A stretch of 64,000 bases of DNA from Myoxocephalus aenaeus (taxonomy: Eukaryota > Chordata > Actinopteri > Perciformes > Cottidae), in NCBI GenBank assembly GCA_038501785.1, contig JBAMJR010000097.1, forward strand, positions 6,872,501 to 6,936,500, given 5' to 3'. Shown piece by piece: positions 24,561-36,815 of this stretch. The translations under genes and the position numbers were made by a program. The notes under the pieces are model-generated. The model did not search any database. It saw nothing but the letters and a program-made list of their open reading frames with translations, and was not told the origin of the DNA. Within the stretch, counting starts at the first letter, position 1, and every line of letters begins with the position of its first letter.

Positions 24561-25708
24561 GTAAGTATAGGGATGAGTGTGTATGTGTGTATGAGTGGTG
24601 AAATGGAGGTGATGGTCGGAGGGCGCCTCGTGGGTGTATTAAGGGAAAAAAAATGTGATACTATGCCAATCACTATGATAGACACTCTTGGTCTTCCATA
24701 GAGACAGAGGACAACAAAGAACTGAGTTAAGAGGCAGACATGGCTCAGAGGACGCTAAAGACCGCCTTCTAACCCTGACATCCAGAAGTAGACACACATA
24801 TTATTAGGACAAGATAATTGGCTAATTTAACTCTGCTCCTCACTGAAGGGCATGTTGTGTATTCTTAAAAATGAATACATAGAACAACTGTCAAAAAAAA
24901 TTGTGAATTGGATAGACAAAATATATCTAACAAAGAAAATACGAAAAGGGAATATAGTAAATGGGCTCATGTAAACAATATATCACACAACACGTCACCA
25001 GTGTGTGAAGAAGACATAACGCTCACAATCTGGCATTACAGCAAGCCCAAAACAAGCTGTGATGGAACAACCTTGAAACATTTGGAACAACCAACTTAAT
25101 CAGACACTTATTATATTGTAATTAATTTCCATGCATGCTACTCAAGAGTAATCACAGTGACCGGCTCGTCTGCCGACAGCACGGATCTTACCAGCTGACG
25201 TTAATAGAGGCTGCGCTGACGTGCATTCTGATGCTTTCGGCTCTTTATAGTCCAAATTTGTATTGGCAAATGTAAATTATAACGCTATCATGATGTGTGA
25301 AACCTCACAAGCCATCCTGAGAATCCATTCTGCTCCTTGCACACAAATGCTCGGGCCACCTGTCAGCAATGTTGTCACCATCATCATCATCATCATCATC
25401 ATCGCTATCATCATCATAATCATCATAAATACCACAAAAGAATTACTGAATGTTTATCCGGGTTATCAATTACAGTGTGTATGTCTGAATACTTTATAAT
25501 GTATTAAATGAACAGAGTTTTTTTTAACAAATGGAAAATCATGTACAATCCTAGTCTGGCTGACTTTTCAAGATCATTGGTGTGCACATTTGTGTTCCTC
25601 CAAGTCTTAAGTACAAGTCCAGAAGGCACCTTGACAGTGTGTATTTTTGTTTCTCTTCTTCAAAAATAAGAGGGAATAGGGGCCAATTTGATCCAGAGGC
25701 TATTCTTG

Positions 25709-25712
<4 letters not shown>
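24561..25712. other. Non-coding DNA downstream of the candidate exon
   Basis: If the candidate exon is real this is the start of its first intron. The sequence is AT-rich, with an (ATC)n repeat at 25377-25428 and no recognised gene or transposon. Confidence 0.55.
25377..25428. repeat. (CAT)n imperfect microsatellite, about 52 bp
   Basis: ATC/CAT triplets with two interruptions (GCT near 25404 and AAT near 25419). The Ile-rich frame across it is a repeat artefact. Confidence 0.93.

Positions 25713-25784
<72 letters not shown>
25713..25784. repeat. (TC)n microsatellite, 72 bp
   Basis: Pure TC repeat on the plus strand; capable of triplex formation. It lies about 60 bp upstream of the promoter-like block at 25840. 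Confidence 0.98.
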
Positions 25785-25790
<6 letters not shown>

Positions 25791-25839
25791 CAGTCTGAGC
25801 TACGGACTTCCATGATCTGGAAGGTTTACCGCTGCTGTG

Positions 25840-26150
25840 TTGTGATTGGTTAGACATTACATCAGGGTGATGTAATACTCCTAGGACTGGCTAGTGTGTC
25901 GGGCATGGGGAGGGAGCTTGGGAGGAGGGGGAAGGGGGTGGGTGGGCTGAGCACTGAGCGAGAAGAGAGGGAGGAAGAGGGGGGTTTATTGAGCAGAAGA
26001 ACTCTCTCCCTCTCCCGCCTGCAGCCAGTGAGTGTGCATGTGCAGCCGCCACAGAAAGCCTCTAATCCCAAAGCACACAGCGGTGCTTTGGAGAAGGAGG
26101 GAAATAATCAAGACTGTTTCCATAGGCCCCCATCTAAAGGCTGGAGATAA
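25840..26150 (+). promoter_or_regulatory. Promoter-like block with inverted TGATGTAAT sites
   Basis: Several promoter-type signals lie together. GATTGGTT (25843-25850) is an inverted CCAAT box. At 25856-25876 a perfect inverted repeat, ATTACATCA-GGG-TGATGTAAT, presents two C/EBP-ATF-type sites head to head. From 25903 to 25952 the plus strand is G-rich with many G3-G5 runs, quadruplex-prone. GC content then stays raised to about 26060. A CT-rich run ending CCTGCAG at 26024 resembles a splice acceptor. No downstream start codon with a recognisable protein was found, so this could be a distal promoter, an enhancer, or coincidence. Confidence 0.3.
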
Positions 26151-27643
26151 GCTTTGCTGTGCATGCTGTCGTGTGTACTGGTAGCAGCTGTGTGTATTGG
26201 GGATACATACACAAAGCAGAAATGGGATTTTTGGGAGTCTGAAATTCAATCATTAATTGCAAATAGACAGAGGAGAGGAAGATGATTGTTTGGCAGGGAC
26301 TGAAATGCCAAGGTATTTGGTGTTTGTGCATAATGACTCATAGCCAATTTCTCACTTCAGTGCAAGGTGCTTTTTCATGGATCCAAAAGGTGTTATACCA
26401 TATCTCTGACTTGAGATGGGGTTTGTGAACAGCAATACCCAGGGCACAAGCAATGTGTTTTCACCTGATTGCTTTCATGCCATGGTAGACAATGCTTTAA
26501 AATGTAAAAAAAAAAAAGTGATGTTGGCAAAATAAATTATATGTTTATATAATTACATAAAAAAATTGAACCATGAAGTGCTGAATGACAAAAAACCTAG
26601 TGTAATAGTACCACTTCATAGATAGATGATGGTATTGCAAGACAAACAGTATATAAGAAGAATACATTTGGCTCCTGCAGTGCACTCTCTCTTTCATACA
26701 GTGTATTCCCCTTCAAAATGGCTTATAGGCCAAAATTCTACAATACGCAATAATTCAAGGGCATACAAAGTGCAACATTTGTCACAGCCATGATCTCAAA
26801 TATTAGGAGAGCAGACTAAAATGGCCTTCCAAACTGGAGGTCAAACTCTTTCAGCGTCCAAATAAACGTCATACTCTGGGCCGGACATTTGGCCCGAAGG
26901 CTCTATGGATGTCTTCCATCTCTGAGTTTGTTTGCAGGAGAAAATGCTTTCTGTTGCCCAAATTTACAGATAATGAATTCAGAGTGCTGAGGCAACAACA
27001 GGAAAATGTGGCAAAATACATTCTTAATTTTGGCTACTGTAAATAAATATTAGGCATTTGTGAGGCAGTGTCTCAGTGAAATAGGACTGGAGTGGAAAAT
27101 AAGCCTAAGGAGACCTGCTGAATGTTTGAACCCACTATGGAATGAGAGATTGAATAATGAAATGAGACATTTAATAAAATGTGCACGCTAAATTATGAAA
27201 GGTTAAGAGAAGATGGCTCGAAAGTATGACACTTATTTGCTGAAGAATTTGTAAAAAAAACTTCAAAACCAGTTTATGGTCATAAATTGCCCCAAGTTAA
27301 AATCCCCTCATCATCTCATGTTGCATTATAAAGCCACAGAATATATGAGTAGTCCTTTTTAAGAGCGAACACATGTAGATGCATTTAGTTGTTCTGAGAG
27401 CCCTTTAGAGGTGGATAATGTTCATTCATTAACACAATTCTAACAACCTAACTTCCTGTTGACATGCAAACTATATCTGCTGTCAGCCACAAGACTGACA
27501 GAAACCTCTGAGGTATTATGAAAGCAAAGTCGGACCGCCTTTGAAGGAAACGGGAAAAAAAGAAAACTACCTGAATGACAACTTGTCAGAATGAAAGACT
27601 GCCATTTCTTATTTTGCTTCAGGCTGGGAATGGAAACTAGACT
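26151..27643. other. Unique non-coding DNA
   Basis: AT-rich, non-repetitive sequence with no gene or transposon recognised. Short A-runs occur near 26505 and 27254. Confidence 0.65.
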
Positions 27644-27654
27644 ACACACACACA

Positions 27655-27721
<67 letters not shown>
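27644..27721. repeat. (AC)n microsatellite, about 78 bp
   Basis: AC repeat with one AAAC interruption near 27656. Frames across it are artefacts. Confidence 0.97.
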
Positions 27722-27724
<3 letters not shown>

Positions 27725-27803
27725 CACTAGCACACGGTTAAAATGGCTGTGGCTGGTCTCTAGAGCTTGCTGATTTAATATTAACAGTGAGTCCTGATTT
27801 AAG

Positions 27804-28136
27804 TAGGGCTGGATGATAATTCAATACAATAATGTATTGTCTTTCAAATTAATTGTATAATGAGGAAGTACGTTATTTTTATAACACATATTAAACAAAT
27901 TATAAAAATTGACCATATGTATTTTTGTTTTATTGTGGTAGATTCTCCAAAAAATATCCATCGTAGCATCTTTTTTAAAATAATGATTTGAAAATGAAAA
28001 CGACATTGCTAAAAAAGATCGAATCGAATCGTGACCTTAAAATCAAAAGTCAAACAAATAATGGATTCAGAGAATCTTGAAACCCTATAGAAATGACCTT
28101 GATCATGATAGTGTTGGGCCATATTGCCCAGTCTTA
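27804..28136. mobile_element. MITE-like element, hAT-type ends
   Basis: The left end reads TAGGGCTGGATGATAATTC. The right end, read on the minus strand, is TAAGACTGGGCAATATGGCC. These are diverged inverted copies (10 of 15 end bases match) of the TAGGGCTGGGCGATA terminus common in fish non-autonomous elements. The internal GATCGAATCGAATCGTGACC near 28017-28036 and the right-hand GTGTTGGGCCATATTGCCC also match my memory of this repeat class. The interior is very AT-rich with no coding potential. No clean 8-bp target duplication was seen. Confidence 0.5.
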
Positions 28137-28439
28137 CACTTACCAAAGCAACACAATTAAAACCTGCTTTCTGTTGCTTTATTAAGTGTCCTCTTTGCTT
28201 TATACAAAAGGTCTGTATTAAGTAGTGTGTCCGTGTTTGAATGTGTCCTTATGTGCGTATTAAACACACAAACTCAGATATTAATTCATATGTCTCCCAT
28301 TCTGAATATTATCCTCTTCACTTGCTGATTTCCATTTTTGTATAACCTGTCAGCATGGATCTTGAGAATCCTGCTCTCCACCAGCCACCCTGTCTGCACT
28401 CCTCTGCGATAGTCCATCCCTGGCTGTACTGCAACATGT

Positions 28440-28660
28440 TGTAACGCATCTCCCCGTGCACTCAGGTCTCTGTGTTCATGCCCTGCCTCCATCGTCTACA
28501 CTGTTATATAGCTGTCTGGAGAGCACTGCACTCCTCTCGCTGTGACAGAGGTCAGCGAGTGCTCCGAGCCCGGCTGACGTCATGCTGCTGCAACCCCGCA
28601 GACTCACCAGTAGACGGGCCGACAGACCGACCAGCGAGCAGGCTGGCTGTATTATAGCCT
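28440..28660 (+). promoter_or_regulatory. GC-richer patch with a perfect CRE
   Basis: TGACGTCA lies at 28575-28582 inside a local CpG-bearing stretch (GTGCTCCGAGCCCGGC before it and CGGGCCGACAGACCGACC after it). The surrounding 12 bases, GCTGACGTCATG, are identical to those around the other perfect CRE at 1884-1891. A CREB/ATF site in a CpG-rich setting is a typical proximal promoter arrangement. No transcript start or exon can be shown. Confidence 0.3.
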
Positions 28661-28984
28661 CTTTGCCTATGCATCCTCACAGCAAGCTGCATGGCCAGAT
28701 ACGCCCTGAAGGCAAAACTATCCCGAACAGGTTGTGTTTATGTTGTGTCTATCCACCAGTCTGCATTCTACAAATACAAGCTTAGATTTAAGCGGCACTG
28801 TGTAAAGGTAAAACGTAAAAATGCAGATAGAGCATTGGGCATGGAAGCCACTCCAGTTAAATCAGTCTCTCTTTCACACGTTCTGAAAAGGTGTGCATGT
28901 TGGAATGTTCATCTCCCACGGTTAATGAACACATTGTGCTACACATCAGCTAATAACACAGTGAGGATGTGCGCTTAGCACAAT

Positions 28985-29300
28985 GCTTTACACCATTACT
29001 TATCTAATAAACTGTAGGAGGCAACTGCCATTAGCACTGGCGCTGATGCTGATATTCACCTCCCACTGGCGGGCTCCTGCGAGCTAATCTGCCGTATACT
29101 GTATGCAAATATGAAACTGTTACTGTCAGGATGCAGTCTAATTCCATATTATTCTCCGGGTAGTGGGCCAATCAGGTTGACTTTGAAATGGATTGTGGGT
29201 GATTAGCCGGGAATGCTGGGAGAATGCAGAGGTCTCTCTAGTGAACCCCGCAGCTGGTGCCGGAGTCAGCGGAGCAACGATCCAGGTAATTAATTCTTTG
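28985..29300. promoter_or_regulatory. Candidate conserved non-coding block with octamer
   Basis: Non-repetitive sequence with a perfect POU octamer ATGCAAAT (29103-29110), an inverted TAAT core, CCAATCAGG near 29168 and GGTGATTAGCC near 29209. Composition and motif mix resemble vertebrate enhancers. Inference only. Confidence 0.25.
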
Positions 29301-29550
29301 ACAAGCATCAGTGATTTGGAAAATCAGTAAGAATGGCAGACGCTGATCAAAAGGGAAACACGTGGAGAGATGTTTAAACAGTGGGCGTTCGAGGCGTCAG
29401 TCACGCAGGGGCCCAGACGCAGGGCCCAAAGCCCAAACACCAAACACCACAATGCACTGAGCTGACTATCAAACAACAGCAGGCTGGAGGATACCCAGTG
29501 TGTTTGAGATTGCCACTCACAGAAATGCAGGACTTTAGGCACTGCGTAAT

Positions 29551-29612
29551 GCACACACACACACACACAATTAATATAAGTTGATACACACACACACACA
29601 CACACACACACA
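29551..29612. repeat. Two (CA)n arrays split by 16 bp
   Basis: CA repeats at 29551-29569 and 29585-29612 flank the unique word ATTAATATAAGTTGAT. This looks like one array interrupted by, or grown on either side of, a short unique sequence. Confidence 0.93.
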
Positions 29613-31050
29613 GGCAAATGTATCCATATACACCAGCATGCATTCAGGCTCATATGCATAGTATAAACATACTATTACAGTGCACTCAACATGTACAGTA
29701 AACAATTCATCTGTATGGACAAAAATATAGATAAACCACACATGTATATTCCAGTCACAATTCCATGCATGCAGTACAAACACTATGAACGTACACCCCG
29801 GGAGCATAACTCAATATACACGCGTGGACATGTGGTAAAGATCAATTCATTTTCAGTATTTATTATACATATTGCACTAAGCCTATATCTGCTGAATGAA
29901 ATGCAAACAATGGCATGATATTCATGGTCATGAGATCACATGCAAGCACACACACAGCACTCTTCATAAATACACAAGAGGTTGGGTTGACGTTACTGCC
30001 ATAGCTTTGATTAAATCATGCGTATATCCTTTATTTGATTGTATGGATGGAGAGAAAAAACACACAAGCCGAAACACCGTAATGAAACATCATCGGCACG
30101 GCTATTACAGACACACTGTCCAGAATACAAATTCCCCATGCAGGTATTTGTTTTCTTCCATCAGTATTCATTATGCGAGTGAATGTATCATTGGAGTGTA
30201 GCTATTGATCCTGTATCAAATCTCATTGTTATGTTCCTATTCAGCAGCGAGCCAGGTGAGGGGAAAAAAGAAGGGTGACCAAATGTCATGGTGACAACAT
30301 GCAGAATTGTCAAAGGTACCTTTATCGATCAAGATAGACACGGCGAGAGAGAGGAGGAAAAATTTCAGCGGGACCCCCAACCGTCTGACATTTTAGAAAA
30401 GCTGTCCTTTCTATTTTGTCACTCCTCCATTGTTGCACACAAAGAGCTTAGATGCCTTGACTGAGGCAATTTGAGCTATGGCCTTCGCACCCAGCAGGCA
30501 CAGTGAGCAGGTTCAGGTGCAGCTCTGCAAAGTAGGGAGTCTTGTTCATTATATTTATCAGTGGTAATTTTAACAACTCCCATGCTGTGTTTCTGAGATG
30601 GCAGGCTAAGCATTATTTAGCTTTGACATTTTAAAAAGGCCTCGCTGTTAAACCATGTCAGCGGTTAATCTTGAACACACTGTGGATGGAGGCTTTGGTT
30701 TGGTAAGAGTCCAATTAGCTTGCTAGCCATGTACAGCAATTTTTCAGACAACTTTGATGACTCATAAACGTCCCCAGTGGGACTTCCCTTCTTTTCTTTT
30801 CCCGTTCAGATCTAAATGAAAGCGAGGGGTCTGAAGACTGAGGGTACACATGCAGGAGAAGGGACGAGGATGACTAAATGAGTGTTGTCATATCAAAGCG
30901 GAACTGCCACCAAACATGTCCGATTGGAGCAACAACACAATGAGGGCAGGCCAGTGCTGCATCGTGTTGACCCAAACACCGCCGGAGAAAGCCGGTGGCT
31001 GGGCGGTAATGCAGGTCAGAAGGTGTGGAAGTTTGCTGTCTGAGCTTAGC

Positions 31051-31053
<3 letters not shown>

Positions 31054-31110
<57 letters not shown>
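31054..31110. repeat. (TC)n microsatellite, 57 bp
   Basis: Pure TC repeat on the plus strand, followed by CCTCTCTGTCTGACTCACTC. Confidence 0.97.
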
Positions 31111-31111
<1 letters not shown>

Positions 31112-31115
<4 letters not shown>

Positions 31116-34100
31116 CTGTCTGACTCACTCAGGTAATTAGCACAGACTTGCATTTTCCGTGTGTATGGCTTAAAGCGTCTTGTGTTAAAGCAGTCCAGAT
31201 CAAAACGGCATGTCATACCACATTATTTTCAACACTGCTCCACGGCAACAGCCCGGCTCTCGGCTCTCCAGTCAGCCTCTGCTCTGCTCTTCCTCTGCTT
31301 CCCTGGATGTTTATCTGTTGCCAGGACTGGAAAATCTCCACGCTCATTGTTTCGCACCAGGGGGAACAATAGAGCGGCTTAAGTAGATCTCCTGATCTGT
31401 GGAATGACCTTACAATGTAATGCTCCAACAGGACGAGCGCTCGCTCGAACTCTCCTCACAGGTCTCTTCTTTCCATTCAACATATTGCAATCCAGCCCGT
31501 ATGAATCAGGGTCAACGGGGTCATATCAATCTCCTGTAGACCAAGCGGTTTGTCCTGACTCGTAGGTCCCAGTTCAATACTGCACTGCGGCTGCATTCTG
31601 CCTGTGGAGTGCAAGCGAATGGGTCGAAACGTTTTGAACTTCATTTTTTGGAGCACATTTCTGGTACAGCAATTTTATTTTTAAGTATGGTTCCAAACTG
31701 CAGAAAAGCTGGAAACATTATGTGCAGACAAGCTTTACAATACAAGTAGCCTAGTTAGCTAGGCTCATAAACAGTAGCTTCTTCAGGTGCCTCCGCTGGT
31801 CACGTAACACCCCCTTGTCAGTTGTATTGGTCCTTAACGGCCAATCAACACTGAAAGCGTTTTCAAAAGCATTTTTTATATCCATGACTCGCCTGACTCA
31901 AGGAACAAATACACTTCCATTACAAGTGTATCAATGCACACGGACACCGTGAGATTCCCCTCTCTCCCTAACATGGGCAGGGAAAAAATGTAATTTAAAA
32001 TAATAGTTTCTTACAATGGAGCCGACATGAAAACTATTTTGGTTGAGTAATGTGAATGAGTCTGGTAAAGGCAGGTTTATTGGGGATCTGATGACAGAAC
32101 ACTAATGCGCCGCTCACGGTTTCCTTCCAATAGGGATTCTAAGTAAGGGTCAGACTTCTACAAAATAAAACCAAAACAAGTAATTACAAGCTCTATTTTA
32201 TTCCTCAAGCCATCAGCCTTTATAACATGCAGCTTAATCAACAGGTTTCTTGCCTTGTTGACTAAAGTTGATGTACCCAATGATACCAAATGAGTATCCA
32301 GTGGTCTCATTGTGTATATTATATATTTTTTCTTTTTTCTGTGGACACCATGGTGTCCTCATGTCTGAAGCACTGGGCTAAACTAATTTGCCCTCGTGGA
32401 TAATACATAATACATAATATAATGGCAGAACACACAGACTGTATTCAAACCTAGTTTTACTTAAGGTGAAAAAGAACATACATGGAAAGGACATACATCT
32501 AATTGTATCAATGTAAACAAATACAATACACCATTCAGCAATAACAAGCCAAGGCACTCTGGATGGAAAAAATCAGCATTAAAATGTTTGTCATGATATC
32601 CATGTTCTTTTTCTCCTGACCAATCGTCACAATTTGTGAACAAGACCCATCTTTTCTGAGACATAACTCAGTCGCATATAACAGCTGGAATCAATTCACT
32701 CTTGCCAGTGGCGGCAGAATGTCCTATGGTCATAGAAGCATTTAGAAATCATGTGAAAAATGCATTCTTCATGAGACGAATGGCATGGCATGAAACAAAT
32801 GGCAGTGTCAGTTGCTAGAGTAACAAAAACACTCACAAATCTATGGAATGACACCTGAAGCATGGGCAAGGGTGAGATGGTGAATGGGCGAGGAATGGTG
32901 GGGAAAGGGCTGTGAGTGTATTTCAGGCTGGATGCTGCAACAGTCCAACAGGAGCTCTGTTAGGCGGCAACAGTCTAGAACGAAGCTGTAGCAGGACATT
33001 TACTCCTCATAGGGTCCAAGCAAAGTTCCCTGGTCTTCTGTCTGTAAATGAGTACAGTTACTTTAACTAACCAAAACCTCATATACTCTCTCATACCGAG
33101 TTAGTTTTAGCGTTCGACTATGCGTTCGACTATGTTTTTGGCTAACGTTAGCTCTATAGCCACTAGCACACTTTTACAAACTGCATCCAATCGGTACAGT
33201 AGTAAAAATGTCCACACATGTAACAACCTTCTTCATATTTCAATGAATCACCAGGTCATAGCTGCATTGCCGAATTGATGGAAATATTACCTCAATGTAA
33301 AGAACTTCAGCATTGTTTACATTTAATGGTTTTAAATGCTTTTTTTAATGGTATATGCCCCCTTTTTGTTTTGTCAATAGCGCTCTCATTTGTATTGCAG
33401 ATACTTTATTTAAATCTGCGTTCGATACCATCATTTACACAACCTCAAGTATTTTAAAAACAATTCTGATTGATTTTTTTTTATTTACTCTTTTAATTTA
33501 GACTTTAACCGTTTACTATTTGTTTAGACTCAGTTTAGACTTACTTTTTAAAATTGGGTTAAAATGCAATACAATTTATAAAAAAAAAAAGAGACAAATA
33601 CAGAGAGCAGCTTTACGTTATCGGAGCGTGTTGTAAAAAATAAGTACTGGCTTAAAAATGACGAGTCTTTTCGGGAGAGTAACTGCCTCCTTGTCCTGTT
33701 CACAGTATTGCTTGTCTTGCTACCCTGTTGAAAAACCTAAATTAGTTCTAATTGCTATAACAGTCCTTTAATGTAATTGATGTATAAGCCCATGTAGCAC
33801 TTTCTTGTTGCCACAACGTTTATTTCAATAGATTTTAAGGCAAGATGCATTTTGATTATTTCATTTTTTAGTTGGTGAAATGAAATGGCACGGGTGTAAA
33901 GTTAGCCAATGTGCAGATTGTGACTTAATGAGATAAGGAGAAGTGTGGACCCCGAGGCTAAACCAGTTGGGAAACCAATTCTTCAGACAAGATCTTGTCA
34001 TCATCATGAAGAAGGATCAGTGAAAGAGAGAGAAGGGGAAGGTTTGTCGGTTAACGTCTACAGGGTAGGTGCAGTAAATGGTGCGGCAGAAACTTTGAGT

Positions 34101-35036
34101 GAAAACCTTGCACAGCAATAAAGTGATATACACATGAATAATGCAGGAGCATTTAGTTCAGTGCTTAGGCAGTGGGGGAATCAGATGTCCCTGGTGCCCT
34201 GAAGGATTCCAGTCTACTGAGCCAGCGTCTCTGGTTGAGAATAGACCAGCAGACCCAAAGGAGAATCCCAGTGCTCCTCACTGTCCTGCCAAAACACATC
34301 CACACAAGACAGACACACACATTCAACACAGTGTGCGCACACAAACATACATTAGCGACTATGTACGCACATGCTCAGCCACAATGCAACCCCCAACACC
34401 ACCACAGACAAAAAAAGACACCACCACACACCAGTTTCCCTCTTCACTGTCTGTGTTTTGAGTCAATAAAGGAAACCCGTCTTTGTAAAATAACTAGAAT
34501 AAATCATTATGTTTTATGTCCGTGCAATCCTAGGATCGCAACTGATTGTATCACATTAAACATGTTTGCCAGTGATGACATCACACATGAATGAAGTGCG
34601 TAGAAAGAAGCTCTGAATAATTGCAGAAACATCAGCTTAGTGTTGGCTTTACTTTTCGGTAATACTTTTGGGATTTAAAAATAAATCTGGAGAGTCAGTG
34701 ACTCAGGGACTGTGGGCAAGAGTTTGAGTGTTAATTTCACAGAACTGCTGAGAAGATTTCATTTAGTTGTCTCAGCTGCCCAAAGAATCATCTAATGACT
34801 AATTAATTACTACACTTATCCAAATCAAATCATCTGCTTTTCCTTCACATGCATATTCGCTTTGGCAGCCATTCAACTTCTCTCCTTGTAGATCCAAGAG
34901 GCACATGATGTCATCATTTTGGGGTTTAAAAGTAGCAACAGACAACAAATCCCCTCGCATCACCTTCTTTAAATATTGTATATTTTTCCTTTGCAGTCAG
35001 CCTTTGGGCATATGGCATTGAGTGGTGTATGCATCG

Positions 35037-35040
<4 letters not shown>
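31112..35040. other. Unique non-coding DNA
   Basis: No gene or recognised transposon. A short tandem GCGTTCGACTAT pair lies at about 33110-33133, and a 16-bp perfect palindrome GGACACCATGGTGTCC is near 32343. Long T- and A-runs are at 33476-33482 and 33580-33590. Frames are short and lack motifs. Confidence 0.65.
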
Positions 35041-35085
<45 letters not shown>

Positions 35086-35090
35086 GTGTG
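35041..35090. repeat. (GT)n microsatellite, about 50 bp
   Basis: GT repeat with one TTG interruption near its 3' end. Confidence 0.97.
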
Positions 35091-35280
35091 TTTAATGTGT
35101 TGACACCGCCACTATTTACCAGCTTTGCCTCAACATTAAACCGTTTGATTTCCATTCAGCCGATGCAAATGAGGCCAGGAGAGCGTCGCCTCTGTAACAT
35201 ATGCAGCTCCTCATTTGCTGCCAGGGCCAGTGAGCTGGGGACAGGGGCGGTGCCGCTCTTCACATCGGAATGGTAATTCA

Positions 35281-35480
35281 CCAATCAGTGAAGTGACATG
35301 CTCGGGCAAAAGAAGGGAGAGCCGCACAGCGCTGACAGGGACATCAGTTTCACGAAACATTTCCTCCTCTGCACCTGAAAGCGCGGCATAATCACGCGCA
35401 GAGGCGATGCACCATGAAATGGAATGGGCGCCCAGATCCGGGGGAGCGGACACAGCGCCGTGTCCACAGAAATGAGGGTC
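35281..35480. promoter_or_regulatory. CpG-rich patch, island-like
   Basis: About 14 CpG dinucleotides fall in 200 bp of roughly 55% GC, near the number expected without CpG depletion, in a window otherwise poor in CpG. A perfect inverted repeat GGACAC-AGCGCC-GTGTCC lies at 35448-35465. Unmethylated CpG-rich DNA often marks promoters. No start codon with a recognisable protein follows on either strand, so function is unproven. Confidence 0.35.
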
Positions 35481-36776
35481 ATTCTTTATCCAGAGATGCC
35501 AGTGTCAGTAGAAAATGCCCTGCAGGTCCAAGTCAGACAGTCCGCATGGGCTGCTTCATGATACCGCGTCATGTCCAACTTCCATTATTGACTTGAATGA
35601 TGCAGAAATATGTGGTTTATATGTTGATATGTCAGCGAATCAACGTCAAGCAAATGGCACTTGATACTGTGAGAAATACAAGTGAAAGGAAGATATTTGA
35701 CAATGGGTGAACTGTTAATCTTTCCAATATGTTAATTTAATCTGAGGGCATTATAAAGAGAACGCTTTGTTAAATTAGGTGGCACACCATTCCTGCTTTT
35801 TTTGCACATCCCCATTGAATCCACATCACCATGAACTGCCGAGTGTATGTTTTGTGGGCATTAGCTTGTGTTTCTGAAATCCCCCACAGGTCATATTGTA
35901 AGACACATTTGAGCTTGTGGAGGAACAAATGTGTCCCAATTGAGATAAGAAATTACTGCTGCTAATAGACTTTGCTCCCAGAGAAAGTTCAGCCCGGGAA
36001 GAAAATAAATAAAAAACATGACCTGAATCCTCAAACTCGTGCCTTTCTCTATCTGCCAGATGTATCAATGTTCTTCCAAGCAATCAAGAAGTAATTCCCT
36101 TTATCGGCCAACATGAATATTAAAGTTTTGTGCTAGAGGGATCGAGTGTATAAACACAACCGTCACCAGCACCTGTCGGGGACTGCGGTGGATAGTTGAT
36201 GAGGTGGATGAGAGGCTCACAGTGCAAAAGCAGGGCTGTAAAGATACCAATGGTGACATCGGACCGAGCTGAAGAACAAGAATGCTGATGAGTGGGAGCG
36301 ATTAGCATCTTGGTTTTCGGGTAGTTGTCATCCGACACATGTAAATTTAAACCTGTGCGACAGCAACAGACCATCACATTAATGTTGTTTACACCCAATG
36401 CAAATGAAGAGCAAACAAATAAATATCTGAATATAGAGAGAGAAGGGGAGGGGCTCCCCAGACTGAAGACCTTTTACACATATGCAGATGCATGTTCTCG
36501 TGGCATGCATCGAGCAGGAAATTAAGACAGAAAGAGGCAGAATCAAAGAGCAGTATGGAAATGTGCAGATGTGGGGATATGCAACGCTGCTTAATTATGA
36601 CCGCGAAAAATGGCCCATTTAAATATTCAAACATCTTGATAAACAAAAGACACAAATGAAGACAGTCCCCTGAGGACTAAGACAGAACACTGATGATCTT
36701 AACACTTGCCAAACAACATCCAACTCTGGGACAGAATTTGTCTCTGGGCATTACACAATTACGCTGCGCACACACT

Positions 36777-36815
<39 letters not shown>

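Larger units (their letters stand above)
28137..31053. other. Unique non-coding DNA with short CA repeats
   Basis: No gene is recognised. It contains two AC arrays near 29.55-29.61 kb, a GC-richer CRE-bearing patch near 28.58 kb and a candidate conserved block at 28985-29300. The word CGATCCAGGTAATTAATTC near 29278-29296 holds a splice-donor-like CAG|GTAATT but no supported exon. Confidence 0.6.

Noticed and set aside
25377..25428. CRISPR-like or protein-repeat array
   Set aside because: It is a simple imperfect CAT microsatellite with no spacers.
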